From positions 14,159,298-14,223,297 of the forward strand of contig OX465583.1 in assembly GCA_950022655.1 (NCBI GenBank): a stretch of DNA of 64,000 bases. Direction: 5' to 3'. Of this stretch, positions 1-14,000 are shown one piece after another. Source of the DNA: Alentia gelatinosa. Lineage: Eukaryota; Annelida; Polychaeta; Phyllodocida; Polynoidae. Below the pieces are notes generated by a model that saw only the letters and a program-made list of their open reading frames with translations, searched no databases and was not told the DNA's origin. Every line of letters begins with the position of its first letter. Position 1 is the first letter of the stretch. Both the position numbers and the translations under genes were made by a program.

Positions 1-1800
1 TTGTCCTCTGAAGAAGCCCATATATAACGCTCGTGTTAAAGATTTCAATCACATCCATAAAATGATCGTTACAGACGGAAAGAACTGAGATTGATCGGAG
101 CAGTACAGGTTGACTACGCCTCCTTTTCCAAGTCCATATTGACCTCTGCAGAATTGATATGACCAGTTTTAAGATTTTTTAACAAATACTTTTTAACCTC
201 AAATCATGGTTATCTCATACGAATTAGGATATATACATTGATACAATGATAAAGCATTTTCTTACGGTGAGGAAGATCGCCAGAATCTTATATTTTTCTT
301 TCCTCATTACCTGTATAAGACAAACAAAGATCCACACTTCAGACAATTCCTAAGACCTCTTGATCAAATCTGAAACTTGTTGAATGACCTTTGCGACTTT
401 CTGAGGCAAATTAGACACCCTGTCAACGTACCTAGGAATTGGAGAACTATTGACATACAACAATCATCAACATGGAAAACCCGGCAGCAGTATTTCTCAA
501 TACTGGAAGTAGGGTTTAATGAATATAAATACGCTGGATCAGCAGGATACGCAGAAGGGTCCAACTTACATCATTAATAAATCTTATAGAGAAGAGCAAA
601 GGTCATCAGCATTATAAACATTACATACTGGCATTATAGTTCAAGTCACCGCTTGGTCAACACCCAAGATCACAGTTTTTATTTTGCAGTCCACTGTAAA
701 ATATACTTACAGTGGTGGCGATTCTATCTAACCGTATATATTACTTCTGAAAGACATAATCTAGAAAAGCTATCTTCCTATAAAAATGTTATGGAAAATG
801 AATTGAGGAAGTAAAGTCTTATAGCTTCATATTAGAGATATTATGATCCCTAGTCAAATTGCACGTATTTTGTAAGCATCTCAGCCCAGTATTGTGCCAG
901 TGTTGTACTTCTGTACTCTCTATCTTAACTGTCGGTGTTTTCATAACAATAATACCTTTTTATGACAACAAGGATTAGTAATGGAACCTCGGTTTTTTTC
1001 TCAGTCCTCTTTTTCTTGGAAATAGTCCCTAACAGTGAATAACTGGGAAGATTCTCTGCTAAAAGAATTAACTTTTTCCAAATCATGAGAGCCTTACATG
1101 TTTAATTCAGAAAAAAGAGGTTTAGAGAAGTCTAAATTACCCCTAAAATGCATCCAAATAGCAATATGCAAATACTTCCTGGTTCTCCCCACAAAATATG
1201 ACCAGCCCCGTTTACGGTGACCACACATTACTAGCAGGCTACACTCTACCCTCCGAGTCACCCATTCTACACCATTCTATTCAACACCCCTAACATTCCT
1301 CAGGGTCCGCAGAGTGATACAGACCCTGGACAGTGAAGGGCTGGTTCCACCAGCATGATGGAATTGCCATATTATATCTTGTTATGTTTTGTTATATCTT
1401 ACATTTTTTTTAACGGATTTTATTTATACTGGAGTTACGCTTGGGTGCATGAGGCTCCCATTTTCCAGAAGCTCCAGTATCGCGGTATGTCTTACCTCCT
1501 TTGCCAAGATACCTCATGCAAAATAATATGTGTATATTTTGGTGCTCCACCAATGTGACGCCTCGCGATATATCACCCGACATACCGTGCCATACCGCGA
1601 TCAATTGCGACAAGAATTGCGAAGGTGCTTAACCATACTGATGCTTTGCGGTAAAAATGCATATGATTACTCAAAACCTAGCAACACTTAACAAGTCAAC
1701 CAAATCCCGACAAATCTTGCTATATCTTGTGTGCTGGTGGAATAGCCCTTTAACACTGGATCCCTGTGCCGTCTCAATACGCTACATCTCCGGTTACAGG
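1..1800. other. 3' flank of the R-SNARE gene, no gene recognised
   Basis: I see no convincing coding exon here; the short open frames lack codon structure, splice signals or recognisable motifs. The stretch around 1478-1600 has weak inverted similarity (GCGGTATG-type segments) but no clean element ends. It probably holds the 3' UTR and downstream flank of the minus-strand SNARE gene. Confidence 0.5.
1419..1424 (-). promoter_or_regulatory. Candidate poly(A) signal AATAAA of the R-SNARE gene
   Basis: On the minus strand an AATAAA hexamer lies about 400 nt beyond the stop codon at 1822. The hexamer is common by chance in AT-rich DNA, so this is only a candidate. Confidence 0.25.
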
Positions 1801-1821
1801 GCGCTGCGGGACACCGGAGGA

Positions 1822-2019
1822 CTACGAGGGGCTGGAGGTGGTGACCGGGGCCGGGGTGGGGCCGGAGTTGGGCGGCAGGACGTGCGTGGAGAAGAGAATG
1901 ATGAGCACGATGACGAGGATGACGATGAGTACGGTGGCCACCAGGCAGATGGTCATCTTGGTGTTCTTCCACCACATCTTACGGTGTACACGCCGGGCCG
2001 ACTTACGGAACGTGTTGCT
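1822..2019 (-). CDS. VAMP7: R-SNARE exon 5: end of SNARE motif, membrane anchor, stop
   Basis: Acceptor ATTCACAG ends at 2020; the exon opens in phase 0 with SNTFRKSARRVHRKMWWKN, which aligns without gaps to the VAMP8 juxtamembrane region. A run of about 21 hydrophobic residues (ICLVATVLIVILVIVLIILF) is the tail anchor. The tail after it is rich in Pro, Thr and Ser and longer than the few residues usual in VAMP8. Stop TAG at 1824-1822. The exon is GC-rich in an AT-rich setting. Confidence 0.93.
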   Translation of the reverse strand, partial: SNTFRKSARRVHRKMWWKNTKMTICLVATVLIVILVIVLIILFSTHVLPPNSGPTPAPVTTSSPS

Positions 2020-5000
2020 CTGTGAATGAAATAAAAGGAATTATTTCATTTTTATATACCTGTGGTAGTATATCCTACACATGTCATATTTATATCCGTA
2101 AGACACCTAGGTGACGTAAGGGGTATGTATTTGGCGTACCGGGCGTGTACGGCGGCGAAATCCAAACTCGCCCAGAAGCAAAGTTAAAAATTGGATATCT
2201 TAAGGTATATAATAATACGAAAACAAGTATACTGTGTCTGTACGTGATAAATGCTTGGTAAAATTGACGATAAAACGAACCTCTGCCTTCGTAATCGGTT
2301 CGTTTTATCATCAATTCTACCCCATATTTATCACATACAGCCACAGTAACCCTGTTTCCTTATATTATATTATTTTCTGCTTTACACCATGTATGAGGTA
2401 TGGTAGCTATTGCTGCCCATTACCGACACCAAACCCTCAGTAATGGAGGGCACGTCTAGATAAAATTGTAAATACATNNNNNNNNNNNNNNNNNNNNNNN
2501 NNNNNNNNNNNNNNNNNNNNNNNNNNNNNNNNNNNNNNNNNNNNNNNNNNNNNNNNNNNNNNNNNNNNNNNNNNNNNNNNNNNNNNNNNNNNNNNNNNNN
2601 NNNNNNNNNNNNNNNNNNNNNNNNNNNNNNNNNNNNNNNNNNNNNNNNNNNNNNNNNNNNNNNNNNNNNNNNNNNNNCTATGACTCATAGCCAACTCTTC
2701 CACTTCCTCTGTGCCACCTATACTCGGAGGACAGATCACAAGAACGTCCTTCGTGTCGGTTTTCTCCTCGCATGCACCAACTGGAGGCAGTACATGGCGG
2801 GCCTCCACTGGCTTCGGATTGGTCACTGGGTACGGAGTGTTGGACCCTACAAGTACACCGTTAGACCCTGGATGAGTGGCTCTCGTGTTGGTGGATGAAC
2901 CAGCCCACTCTGGCTGTCTCAAAGTAGACTCTAAAGGGACGCCCATGGAACTCCACTCCTTGAAGCTTGCAATATGTGCGGCACTGACGTCATCAAGCCT
3001 CTCACTGACACCAGTCATGTGACCCGCATCACTGCGGGTGATGTCAGAATTAAGTCCAGCAACATCCTGTAATGATGTCATGATGTCGTTGATGTCAGAG
3101 GGCAGAATGACTGTGTCCAACCAAGGACAGCTGTAAATGGGGGGTTCCTGAACCGGTGCCGTTGTAGCAATGTTTGTGTGTACATATGACGTCAGGGACA
3201 CAGCGGGGAGCGTGGCTGGGATGTGTGATGTCACCTCGTCGAGGCGAGGAGGCTCACCGAGGTGCGTGAGTAGATCCGAGGTGAGCGTGCAGGACATGGC
3301 CTCCATCTGATAATCCAGCGAGCTGCTCCATGAGGACGTCTTGTGAGGCACACCTTTCACTGGTGAGTGGCTCATACCTGGCATAATGCCCACTGTGTGG
3401 GCGGGCTTCCTCAACCTTGGCTGTGGCATTGGTCTCTTGGCACTGACCCTCTTGGCCACAGCCATTCTCCGCTGCGCGTTGGTCACTGCCGGTTTGACAG
3501 GACCGTCCCCAGAGACCTCATCGGAAGACCCGTCAGTGTCAAATGGCCGGAGAAACCAGTCCACTGGAGGCAAGGCGTGACGGGCCTCCACAGGTTTTGG
3601 ATTGGTCACTGGGTACGGAGTGTTGGACCCTACAAGTACACCGTTAGACCCTGGATGAGTGGCTCTGGTGTTGATGGATGAACCAGCCCACTCTGGCTGT
3701 CTCAAAGTTGACTCTAAAGGGACGCCAACGGAACTCCACTCCTTGAAGCTTGGTGGATGAGCAACAGCCACGTGAGAGTCTGGATACATCAGGCTGAGTG
3801 TTGGACTTGGTGTCTTGGCCACTGCTTGCTTGGCCTTGGACTTGCGACCCTTCGCTGTAGATCGTGGACGTGGCGCCTTGGCTGCAGGACGTTTCGCCTT
3901 GGCCCCGGGGTGCGCTGCCTTGGCTGCTGGTTTGACTCCTGAAGGTTTCCTGGACCGCGGTCGTTTGGCTTTGGCCTTTGCTTGAGTGATGTTCGCTGTG
4001 GACTCTGTCACACTGGATGGTAACTGGGTGACTCCATGCTGAGCAGTTGTCACGACGCACCCTGTAGACCGGGGCACGGCCAACCTGGGTCCTTGCCCTT
4101 GGCACGTCACAACATGCGTCATGTCGGACCCTGAACGTGCGACGCCCAAAGCCGCCTGCGTCACGGCCGACCCGGATGACGTCACAGCAGGCCCGGATGA
4201 CGTCACAGCAGGCCCGGATGACGTCACGCGGCTGCGGGTGGATCCCTCCAGGGCAGGCAGTGGAGGAGAAGCCCCACACGGCACCGTGGAGACGGCCCTG
4301 GAGCCTGTCGCTGACACAGCGCCCAATGGACTCACTGAGCAGTTGGATACAAACTGGTGAGTCTGGTTCGACGTCCCAGTCTCCTGACGTCCCGGGCACT
4401 GACCTGGCTCCTGTTTGTAGCTCGGTGCCCGGCCGTCCCCCCCGCCGGCCGGGCACGGGGCCGGGGGTCCCTGGGCCACGGGCCGGGAGGACAGCGAGGG
4501 AGGGACGGCGACCCCCGCCCTCTCCCACGGCCGCCAGCTCGACTCCAGGTCGGCCGCGCGTGCCGCCCAGTCCTTCTCCATGTGACCGTCCGTCCGTCCG
4601 TCCGCAGGTGTTAAATCACAGATACCTGAGGCGCGTAAAACTCCCGGAAACGAGATGGTCTGATGGGAATACACCGATATAACACAGACTTGGATGAGTA
4701 TATATAGGTCCTTGGACACAGTGTCTCTGGTCCAGTGTAAATACAGCGCTACAGCATGGACTTGGATGAGTCTATAATAACACTAGTATATAGGTCCGGG
4801 GATACAGACAGTGTTTCTGGTCACGGAAAGTCCACTCAGTTCGTGTCGGGTGTATGAGATGAGATGTGGTCACCTTGTCCTCGGTACAGTCGACCTGGCG
4901 TGGTGGTAGTGGTGGGACTCAGGTATCTCAGAACAGTGTACTTCATGTGGTGGTGGTTCTCGGGTATTGAGGGCTGTAGGGGTGGGGTGAAATTGACCAC

Positions 5001-8000
5001 TGGCCATTCTGACTCCCACCTGTAACACTCACCTGCCGAGGTCAGGCCCTCAGCTGTTCAATGAGGCAGAACGTGCCAGGTTATTATTACCCGAGAACCG
5101 AAACAGATCTCACGCCACCCACAAGTCCAGGGGCCCGTTTGATAATCTAGGCTCGTACATGTGGACCTTTTTTCTGTATACGCCCTCCAGAGGTTACTAA
5201 ACTCCCGATTATCGCCCAGGGTAAACACAAGTTCCGCTCACGAGTGGCTGGGCACACCATAACCACATGAACCACAGTTTTCACATTTATATTTGGAGAA
5301 CCTGAATATAATTTCGGATTTATGTGTAGAAATTTCAATTTCGGATTTCCGATTTGAAGATTTAAAAAAACCGTTAGTCTGCAATAATTGTGGGTTAAGG
5401 TTCAAGGGTCGATCACCATAGAACGTCGGCAACCACCGAACACCGGAACTTGTAAACAGACTGAATCATAGGATACCTCAATAGGGCCTATGTCATAGAG
5501 ACCCAGGGATGATGTTGGTAAACTTCAATTAAACATTTAGGGACAACCTTATGGACAGCTATGACTGTCTTATCAAACAAACTTAAATACTATTAAACGA
5601 TAACCCTTGTATGAGCAGAAAAGGATCTTCGTGTATGATCCTAGATTATTCAACGGGCTCCAGGGGTCTGTTGAACAATTTAGGGTCGTACATGAAGACC
5701 CTTTTCTGAAGGCCAACGGGACCCAAGGATGTTGTGGATCACCTTTATTCAACACCTATGTATGACCTTTGGACAGTAAGGACAGTCTTAGTGAATAAGC
5801 TTGAATATTATCAAATGATAATCCCGTGTCCCCTTTTACTCTGTATTTACGTCTAAATAAGTTATCCAACAGGCCCCAGAGGTTGGTTATTCGTACCAAA
5901 CGAACATGAACCCTCAGTAAAACAGAGGAACCTGGGGCTCGTTTAATAATCGAGGATCACACGTGGAGACCCTTTTCTGTATGTCACAGAGATCCAGGGA
6001 CGATGTGGGCTAAATACGTTGAACAATTATGGACGACCTTATGGATGGCTAATACTGTCTTAGCGAACAGACTTAAATATTGAGGGAGTTTGACCACAAA
6101 CCACATATCAACCCGAATGGATGGTTCAGACATTTTATTCTTGATATGAAAACATTTGTATATCAACCACTGGTTGTGTTTTTCATTAATTATAGGGGTC
6201 CGCTACTTGGCTATATATTTCGACCGGGTGTAGCCTTCATCAGGGCATGGGCGTGATTATACATGGAGATTTTAGCCCTTATATAGTAGTTGTGGTACCT
6301 ATCACCTTAAACATTGTTTTAAGATAACCCTTGTAGGAGGTCCAGAAAATGGTCTTCATGTAAGATCCTAGATTATTAGAGCGTGCTTGCACGCGCTAAA
6401 TACATCATCTAGAGTTTAGAGGGGTCCATGGACTTTCAGGGTACTGCATACATACTATCACTTCCCTATCTGTGTGCTATTCACTGTGATAATGAGAACA
6501 GAGCAGGGAACCAGTGTCTCAGTGTCTTAAAGGCATGCCCAGCTGACCATGACCAATCACTCAAGACTAAAATACCTCAAGACCCACTGGTGCTTGATGT
6601 GTTTGGATCCTAGATAGACAGTTGCAGAAATGGCAAGTTGACTGGGTGCAAGTGGGTTACAGAAAACTATCCCTAGGCTGAATTTAACTCAAACCTATTA
6701 ATTGTTATGCATACATATAATTGCACACTCATTCATCAATGATGAACATACTATTTGCTCCTAGTTCAACGGGGTCCGGAATTGTGTGTCATTGGAATGA
6801 AAGAGATATTTCCATCTTATCTATCTTTTAAAAATCCACCCTACAGCTATTCAATTTACACGCTGTTATGGAAGTGTATACCATAAGTAGATATACAACA
6901 TTTTGAGACCGAATAAAACTGAATACTCCCATTATTTACATTGCTTTAAAATACTACGACTCCTACGATATTTTGGTGGGTTTTTTTTTGTTTTTTTTTG
7001 GTATGATCTTTATTGTTTTCGATTTCACAATCGGTCTTCCAGGCAATAATGAAACGGATAACAGGAACTTTGACCCTTGCCATGAACAACAATTATCATG
7101 GTGGGCTGATGGTATAAACAATGAATGATAACACATAATAATAATATGGCGAATCTCACAACCATCACTCTCCTAATTATTTACATTTGAACCAGTGTTA
7201 CTGTATAGATCTTTCCCCTATCATCACACTCATATATTGTCACTTATATTCTTTAATCAATATATCGAGTAAAACTTCAATAGGAAAACCGAACACGGAT
7301 ATCTTGGTGTGTTATCAAAAATAAGGGTGGACATTTTCATCTTATCTCTATCGACAGATTTGATGGGTGGAGTTTTTAGAATAGAACTTCAATTTGAGCA
7401 GCATTCACAAGATTATTTCTATAAAAGGGGTATATTTTGAAAATTCATCTCAATATTCCGTCTCAATTGCAAGTTGGTTGAATATGTGCGTGATGACTAC
7501 AGTGTGACGTCACATGCCAAATCTGCATTAATCCTATACTGGCCGCCAGAGCTACAATATATGAGATCTAGCCTGAAGCCTGGCCTATGTGCTCACTCAC
7601 ATTATAGGCCAGGTGACGCCAGCCATTTTTTTTGTGCATTATGGGTAAAGCTCTGGGGAACGCTGTACACTGCACCTCTCAATGCTGCGGTGTGGGCTGT
7701 TATTGTGAGAGCTGGCATGACTAACAGGTCAGGGTTGTGCGCTAGTATTATGTAGGAAGGCGTTACCATTCCCATATTTCATTGGGACAGGGAACCAGTC
7801 TACATTAGATCTGGTTTGGTTAAGTTAAATCCGTGGCCACCTTGACCCAATATAGGGAAATGTCTGTTACTCTCCCAGCAGATATCCCATGTGACCTCAA
7901 CCTATGATTGGAGAGTGAGGTATGTCTCACTCTTGAAGCCATTTTTCCATGTTCATATTTCCTAGTGTGTGTCTTTTGAATAAGATAACAATAAAGGTAG

Positions 8001-11000
8001 ACTTTATCATCAATTTTGTGAGCTGTGAATATTTCTTAACCCATTCCTGACCGGACCTGGTCGCAGGTGCACGTCTTTAAATGCTGCATGCCTGACACAG
8101 GCCACCTCTGTAGTGTAGGTCCATGTTACAAATGTTGAGAAAATTGATTACTTTCCACCATATTTAAAGATGTCTGTCAGTGTTTCCATGGTGATAACTA
8201 TACCATCATTTATTAATTATCACTATAAAGGTGTTTTACATGATCTCTGAAAAAATTAAAAAGATCCATGTTGAATTAGCTGAGATAAATGATATTTTAA
8301 CAAAAGATCGGAAAATGATGCCTTGAGGCATCATTTGCTTTAACCACGGGAGTGCCTTGAGGCATCTTTGGTAAGGAAAGGGTTAATAAGTATTTCGGCT
8401 GTCAGAATCCAGCGATAAAGAAAGTTTCTTGGTCTGAGAGTGAGAATTCGTGGACACAAACTGGGTTTAACCATACCAACCTCTAAGAGTGTAAACAGAG
8501 GTGGTGGCCAATCTACGTCAATCCTGACTCATCACGCACAGGTATCGATAGATATTTATTTATGGTATCGCTGATCTGATTAGACCGGGTGGGCCTGACC
8601 TGACTGAGTCACCTGAGAGTACCACGCCTCCACACGGACCCGCCTCACCGTGTTACCTGAATAGGTGGAGGCCCACCTCCTGAACTTTATGTATAGAAAA
8701 TCAAGGAAAGTTGATGATATAGACTCAGCGCCAAAAAAGACTAGATTGTATGATGCACCAGTAATCCATGTCGACAGACCAAATGGTGTGGCTTACACGC
8801 GATTGGTAACCTACCATGGAGGTACAAAATGGAATAGATTATCACCGTTAATACGAAATACAGAAACTTTCAAAAGGTTTAAAAAGTTGACTAAGACTAA
8901 TATGAAGGCTAAGGTATGGCTAGACTGATACGGCTAGTCAAGTTTTTCTCTTTTTACTACTGGGAACAAGCCGATCCCGAAGGGTGATTATTGTATAGTG
9001 ACGCTGTAACCAATGTCAAGTGATGTGGATAAGTGCCTTACGTTCCCAATCATGGTTGAACTAAAATTTATACCTGTTTCTTTTCTTTCATGTTTTAAAA
9101 AATGCTACAAAACTAAGACGTTTTTGTTGTCGGAACGGCTTGGTCATTTAAACCAGCCTTATAAAATGGCTGTGACCTACTGCCGCTTTGTTGATTCTCA
9201 AACCTGATCTAATACCATGATGACACCTGCCTGTATAAATCTGTTTTGAATCAATAAAGAAATCAATTTTTTTTTTTAATTTAAAAAAGAGACTAGTCAG
9301 TATACCCAGCCCTGGGGGCCGTTGAATAATCTAGGATCTTACATAAAGACACTAGTTCATACCTTTTTACAAGGGTTATCGTTTGATAATATTTAAGTTT
9401 GTTTGCTAAGACAATATCAGACATCCATAAGGTCGTCCATAAGTGTTGAATATAGTTGACCCACATCGTCCCTGGCTGTCTATGGCATACAGAAAAGGGT
9501 CTTTATGTAGGACCCTAGATTATTCAATAGGGCCCTGTTAGTCCAAAACAGGGCCGGGTTGTTCCCCATGCTGCACATTAGCGAGGTCAGTACTTGTTGC
9601 TGCGCAGATTTGAATTGTATGAGTCTAATTCGTAATCAATAAATATACAGTAAAACCCCGCTTAAGGGACCACCTGCCGTTCCGAGCGAAGGTTACCCTT
9701 AAGCGGGGTGTCCCCTTAAGCGGGGGTCAAACAAACTAAATACAAATTTCTGTTCCAAGCAAACTTTCCCCTTAAGCGGGGCGGCCCCTTAAGGGAGTCC
9801 CAGAAGCGGGGTTTTACTGTGCACTCATTTGTCTATGCATACCTTCAACACAGCTGGCTCTTACTTTATAAATGTAAGTTTATTTTTTGTTTCTGTTTTA
9901 CATTCTCAAGGTCGCATCGGCTTGCCATAGTGGTGTTTTAACCAGGTCACATTAATCCTATTTTATAACTGTGTATCTAAAGATAACTTTCCAGAAACGC
10001 TTGCCTGCTTCTAAAGTCCAGACATTTTGTTCAGTCTTTTTCACTGGTTTTCAAACTGCACAGTTCCTCGTCTATTGACAAAGAATAGCTGTTCACCCCT
10101 CAATGGAGATGAGGGGTGAATACTTTACCTACTTTATGTCTACTCCTGCTAACAATCTACACAGTCCAGACATCACCGTTTGGGCGTCGTAAGGAAGAGG
10201 GGGGTATATAATATACACGCCGAGTTCCTGACACTGTGATTACGAGGCACAACTACACATAAACAGGTAGTATCGTAAAACGAATAAGGTTTTGATTTTA
10301 TCCTATCCCCTATGAACGATATTTTTATGTGAGGATAATAACAAAAAATATGATAAAAACCTTCTGAAGTCCTCCATATAGCTCTCCTTGCTGCTCTGAA
10401 GGCGCTTGGAACTACTTTCAGCTGCTGATCTCTGATTGGTCCATTTTTTGTACGCTCCTAGGAGCGATTTTTGATCAGTATGCTACATACGGGCGCATAC
10501 GGAAAGTCAATGCTAAGCCTATGGGATTTTATATTAGGGGTAGTATAATAAATCATTTAGTCAAAGAGAATAACGTCATAGGTTTTGGAGGTAGAGCTTC
10601 CCTACAATTGACTTGACCCTCCCCCACACTCTCCAATTTCAGGTTAGTGTATATGAACTCTAAATACAACGAACTTTATAACGGGATTAGATCATTGAGT
10701 AAACATGTCAAACACTGAAGGTATGGACACCACCTAAAACCATACACAAATATCAAAGGTCAGATCGGTCAAAGTGCTTATACATGGAAAGTAACAATAT
10801 TTGGATATATTGTAAAATGTGTTGGGAGTTTGACCGCGAACCCCGCAACGACCGATTATATGTTCCGATCACTTTTTTATTAAAAGTTCCTTTTAGGTAC
10901 AGGAACCAATTGTTATTTTGTGTTTAGTGTCCGGGGATGCCGACGTTGCGGCCATATTTAGGGCAAGGACTATAATGACTAAATGATGGGAACTAGTTAC

Positions 11001-14000
11001 TAGATATATTGATCTTGTTGTTTGAGACCCTGGGGTCCGCTTAAAAATTTAGGCTCGTAAATAAAGACCTTTTTCTAAACCTTGTATAAGGGTTATCGTT
11101 TAATGATATTTCAATTCGTTCGTTAACACAGTCTTAACCGTCCATAAAGTCGCCCAAAAGTGTTGAATAAAGTTTACCAATATTGTCCCTTGGTGTCCTT
11201 TGCATACAGAAAAGGGTCTTCATGTACGAGCCTAGATTATTCAACACTTATGGGCGACCTTATGGGTGGCTAAGACTATCTTAGTGAACAGGCTTCAATA
11301 TTATTAAATTCATCTATATTTCTTTTATTTTCATGGTAGCATCGTTGTATATAGAAGTGTAAATAGAGATAAATATTATCAAATGATAACCCTTGGACGA
11401 GGTACAGAAAAGGGTCTTCAAGTACGATCCTAGATTCTTAAACAGTTACAGTTAAATACGTGTATGTACAGTGGAATTTTTGACCCCCACCCACCCGCTC
11501 CTGATCTTGTACGCAATAGAACAAAGAAGGAGCATACGCAAAAGTTCTAACATTTTTGACCCACCTCCCCCCACCCCCCTCAGTGCGTACGTATTTTTCT
11601 CACCAAAATTGGCGGTCTTCCATTTTGTTAGCTTGTACAATGGTATGTCGGGCTGTGAACAGCCAGCTTGATCAACATGTAATTATATCGTAAAACTGGA
11701 TGAGTTTTAATCTTGGCCACCGTATGCCATGACTGGAGTTTGGCAAAGTGACTTCATGAGGCGAAGCCGAGTGAAGTCCGGAGCCAAAACTCCAGGAGTG
11801 GCATGTGGTGGCCAAAATTAAAACGAATCAGGTTTTGATTTTATCCTACCCCGTCTCCTCGATTTTGGAATATTACGTGATAACAATTCTGTATGCCACT
11901 CATGGCATATAAAACTCTGTATGCCAGATAGCGTGGCATACGGAAACTCAATGTTAAGCCTATGGGATTTTATATTAGGGGTAGGATAAATAGATAATAC
12001 AAGTATAGTTGGAATATTATAATATCTGACAATAGAAATACACAATGGATGAGGATGAGTTGGTGCAAATAAAGTGTATAAATATAGGTAGGAAATACAA
12101 TGGTAAGTACCTCTTTTTTTGTTGTTGGTTTAATTTAACGTCCAGTTAACTATTGCAAGTTCTCACCAGACTTTCTCAAGGTTCTTTTACACCACAAGGG
12201 TGGTGATCGAATCTATGAAATGAATTTAGGTAGAAACCTCACCTCTACACATTTACCGAGGTGAGAGTTCTTTTACTTTCCTCACCACATAGACATGGTA
12301 TGAGAAGGATTGGCCTTTGATATAGCAGTAAATCTACGACCCCTGGGGGTGAATGAGAAAAGTGGCTGCAGTGGGACCCGAATCAACAAAGTCTGACAAC
12401 CTTGGTATTACAAGTCCAGTACTCTTTACCACTGAGCTAACTACAATGTCATAACATAGAATGGAGTAAACCTCATGGATGACACTTTGATAAAGATTCT
12501 AGTTAACAGGATGTACTCACATGGGCCTCGAGCTCGTTGGTGTGCTCGATGAGGTCCTCGAGTCGCTCGCCACGCTCCAGCACCTTCTCTATGTTCTGCG
12601 TCATGATGTCCTTCACCTCGTTGACCTGGTTCCGTAACGCTGACACTGAGTCGTTCCCTCCCCCGGGCTTCGAGAAGGCCTCCTGTAAGACAGTCACAGC
12701 GCCGATTGGATAATATGTACATCTATATTACAGGGATGTCAGTTGGGGTCAGGGAAAAAAGTGGAAATATTTTTCATGTGGATTTTTCTGCCTCAACGAG
12801 ACAGAAAACTTGGATAATATGTCCTTGTTGTCTATGGCATGGGGCTGAGGGTCTGTCAGGAGGTTCAAACCACTGTTCTATTGGCGTAAATGAGGCTAAA
12901 TCAATATTATCTTTGTTTTACATTAGGAAAAGCAATTACATAAACTGAATATGGAAAAGTGGATTTCCACGGAAAAATGGAAAACTGACATCTCTGATAT
13001 TATGATATTTTATTTAAAGATTCTATGCGAATCATATTTTCTTTCTTTTTTTGTACAAAATTCTTTTATTTTGAAATTCTATCTGAATCGTCTTTATTTA
13101 TTTATTTATCTTTTGCAAAAAGTATTTTATTTCCATGGACATATGACACATGACTTTCAACTCTGTCCTTCCGACTGTTAATAGATTCACATTATGTTGC
13201 ATACCAATTAGGAATCAATTGGTGCTTGTTTTCAGTTTATCTCCCTTTAACTTTGGGTTTTTGTAGGCATTTTGCTATGAAAAGGTAAGACTAACCTTAA
13301 CCTGGGAAACACGTTTAGAATGAAAACAATTGTTCATTTTCTACACAAGTTCATTGTTTTATGATTTGTACACATTTTCTCATCACTTCTTGTATATTTA
13401 ATTTTATCTGTGCTATGCCCCACAATAGAAAAACAACATTAAGTAGCTCGGACGAGGCAAGATAGGTATGACCGGCCAGGATAGACCGCATTCAGATGAT
13501 GTCAGGCTCCAAACATGTCGGATACCACTATATCTCGGGGTTGTGACTGACATGTAGTGAGCGAGTGAAAATTCCGAGAACAGATAGAATATTCCTGAAA
13601 ATCAAATATTGAATGACTGATAAATATATGGAGAATCAGCAGTGTAATAGATTGGAAAAATGGTGGCAATCTAGAATAGGAAGACCTGAAGGTTGTAGTC
13701 CAGTAAGGGGTAGAGATATACCAGGTAACCAGGTAATTATAAAGTTAAAATATAAAAAAAAAAAAAAAAAGGGAGCAAGACGAAAGATGTGTGTAAGAGA
13801 CTGCTACAAGTGTACAGTCAGATAGATATGAGAACAAGACAACAAGGAAATAATGCAATGTACTGTATGCTGTATACTGGAAAATAAATGCTGTGCTCTA
13901 TTAAAAAAAAAAAATCCTATCAAAATTCTGTAATTAAGAATAGGTTGTTTTCCGCCTGTTTTATTCTACATCATCATGTCTTATTCTGGATCTCTGGGAT

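Noticed and set aside
4168..4229. TGACGTCA repeats as a CREB-responsive enhancer
   Set aside because: The palindrome is explained by the 21-bp coding repeat of the nested frame; nothing else points to regulation.
4137..4682. 181-codon + strand frame opposite the Lys/Ala-rich frame
   Set aside because: Shadow of the GC-rich minus-strand coding sequence; the duplication pattern supports only the minus frame.
12420..12441. Possible tRNA gene (A-box-like GCTCAGTGG, Thr-like anticodon arm)
   Set aside because: No acceptor-stem pairing and the B box is followed by a SINE body and tail with target duplication, so it is a SINE head.
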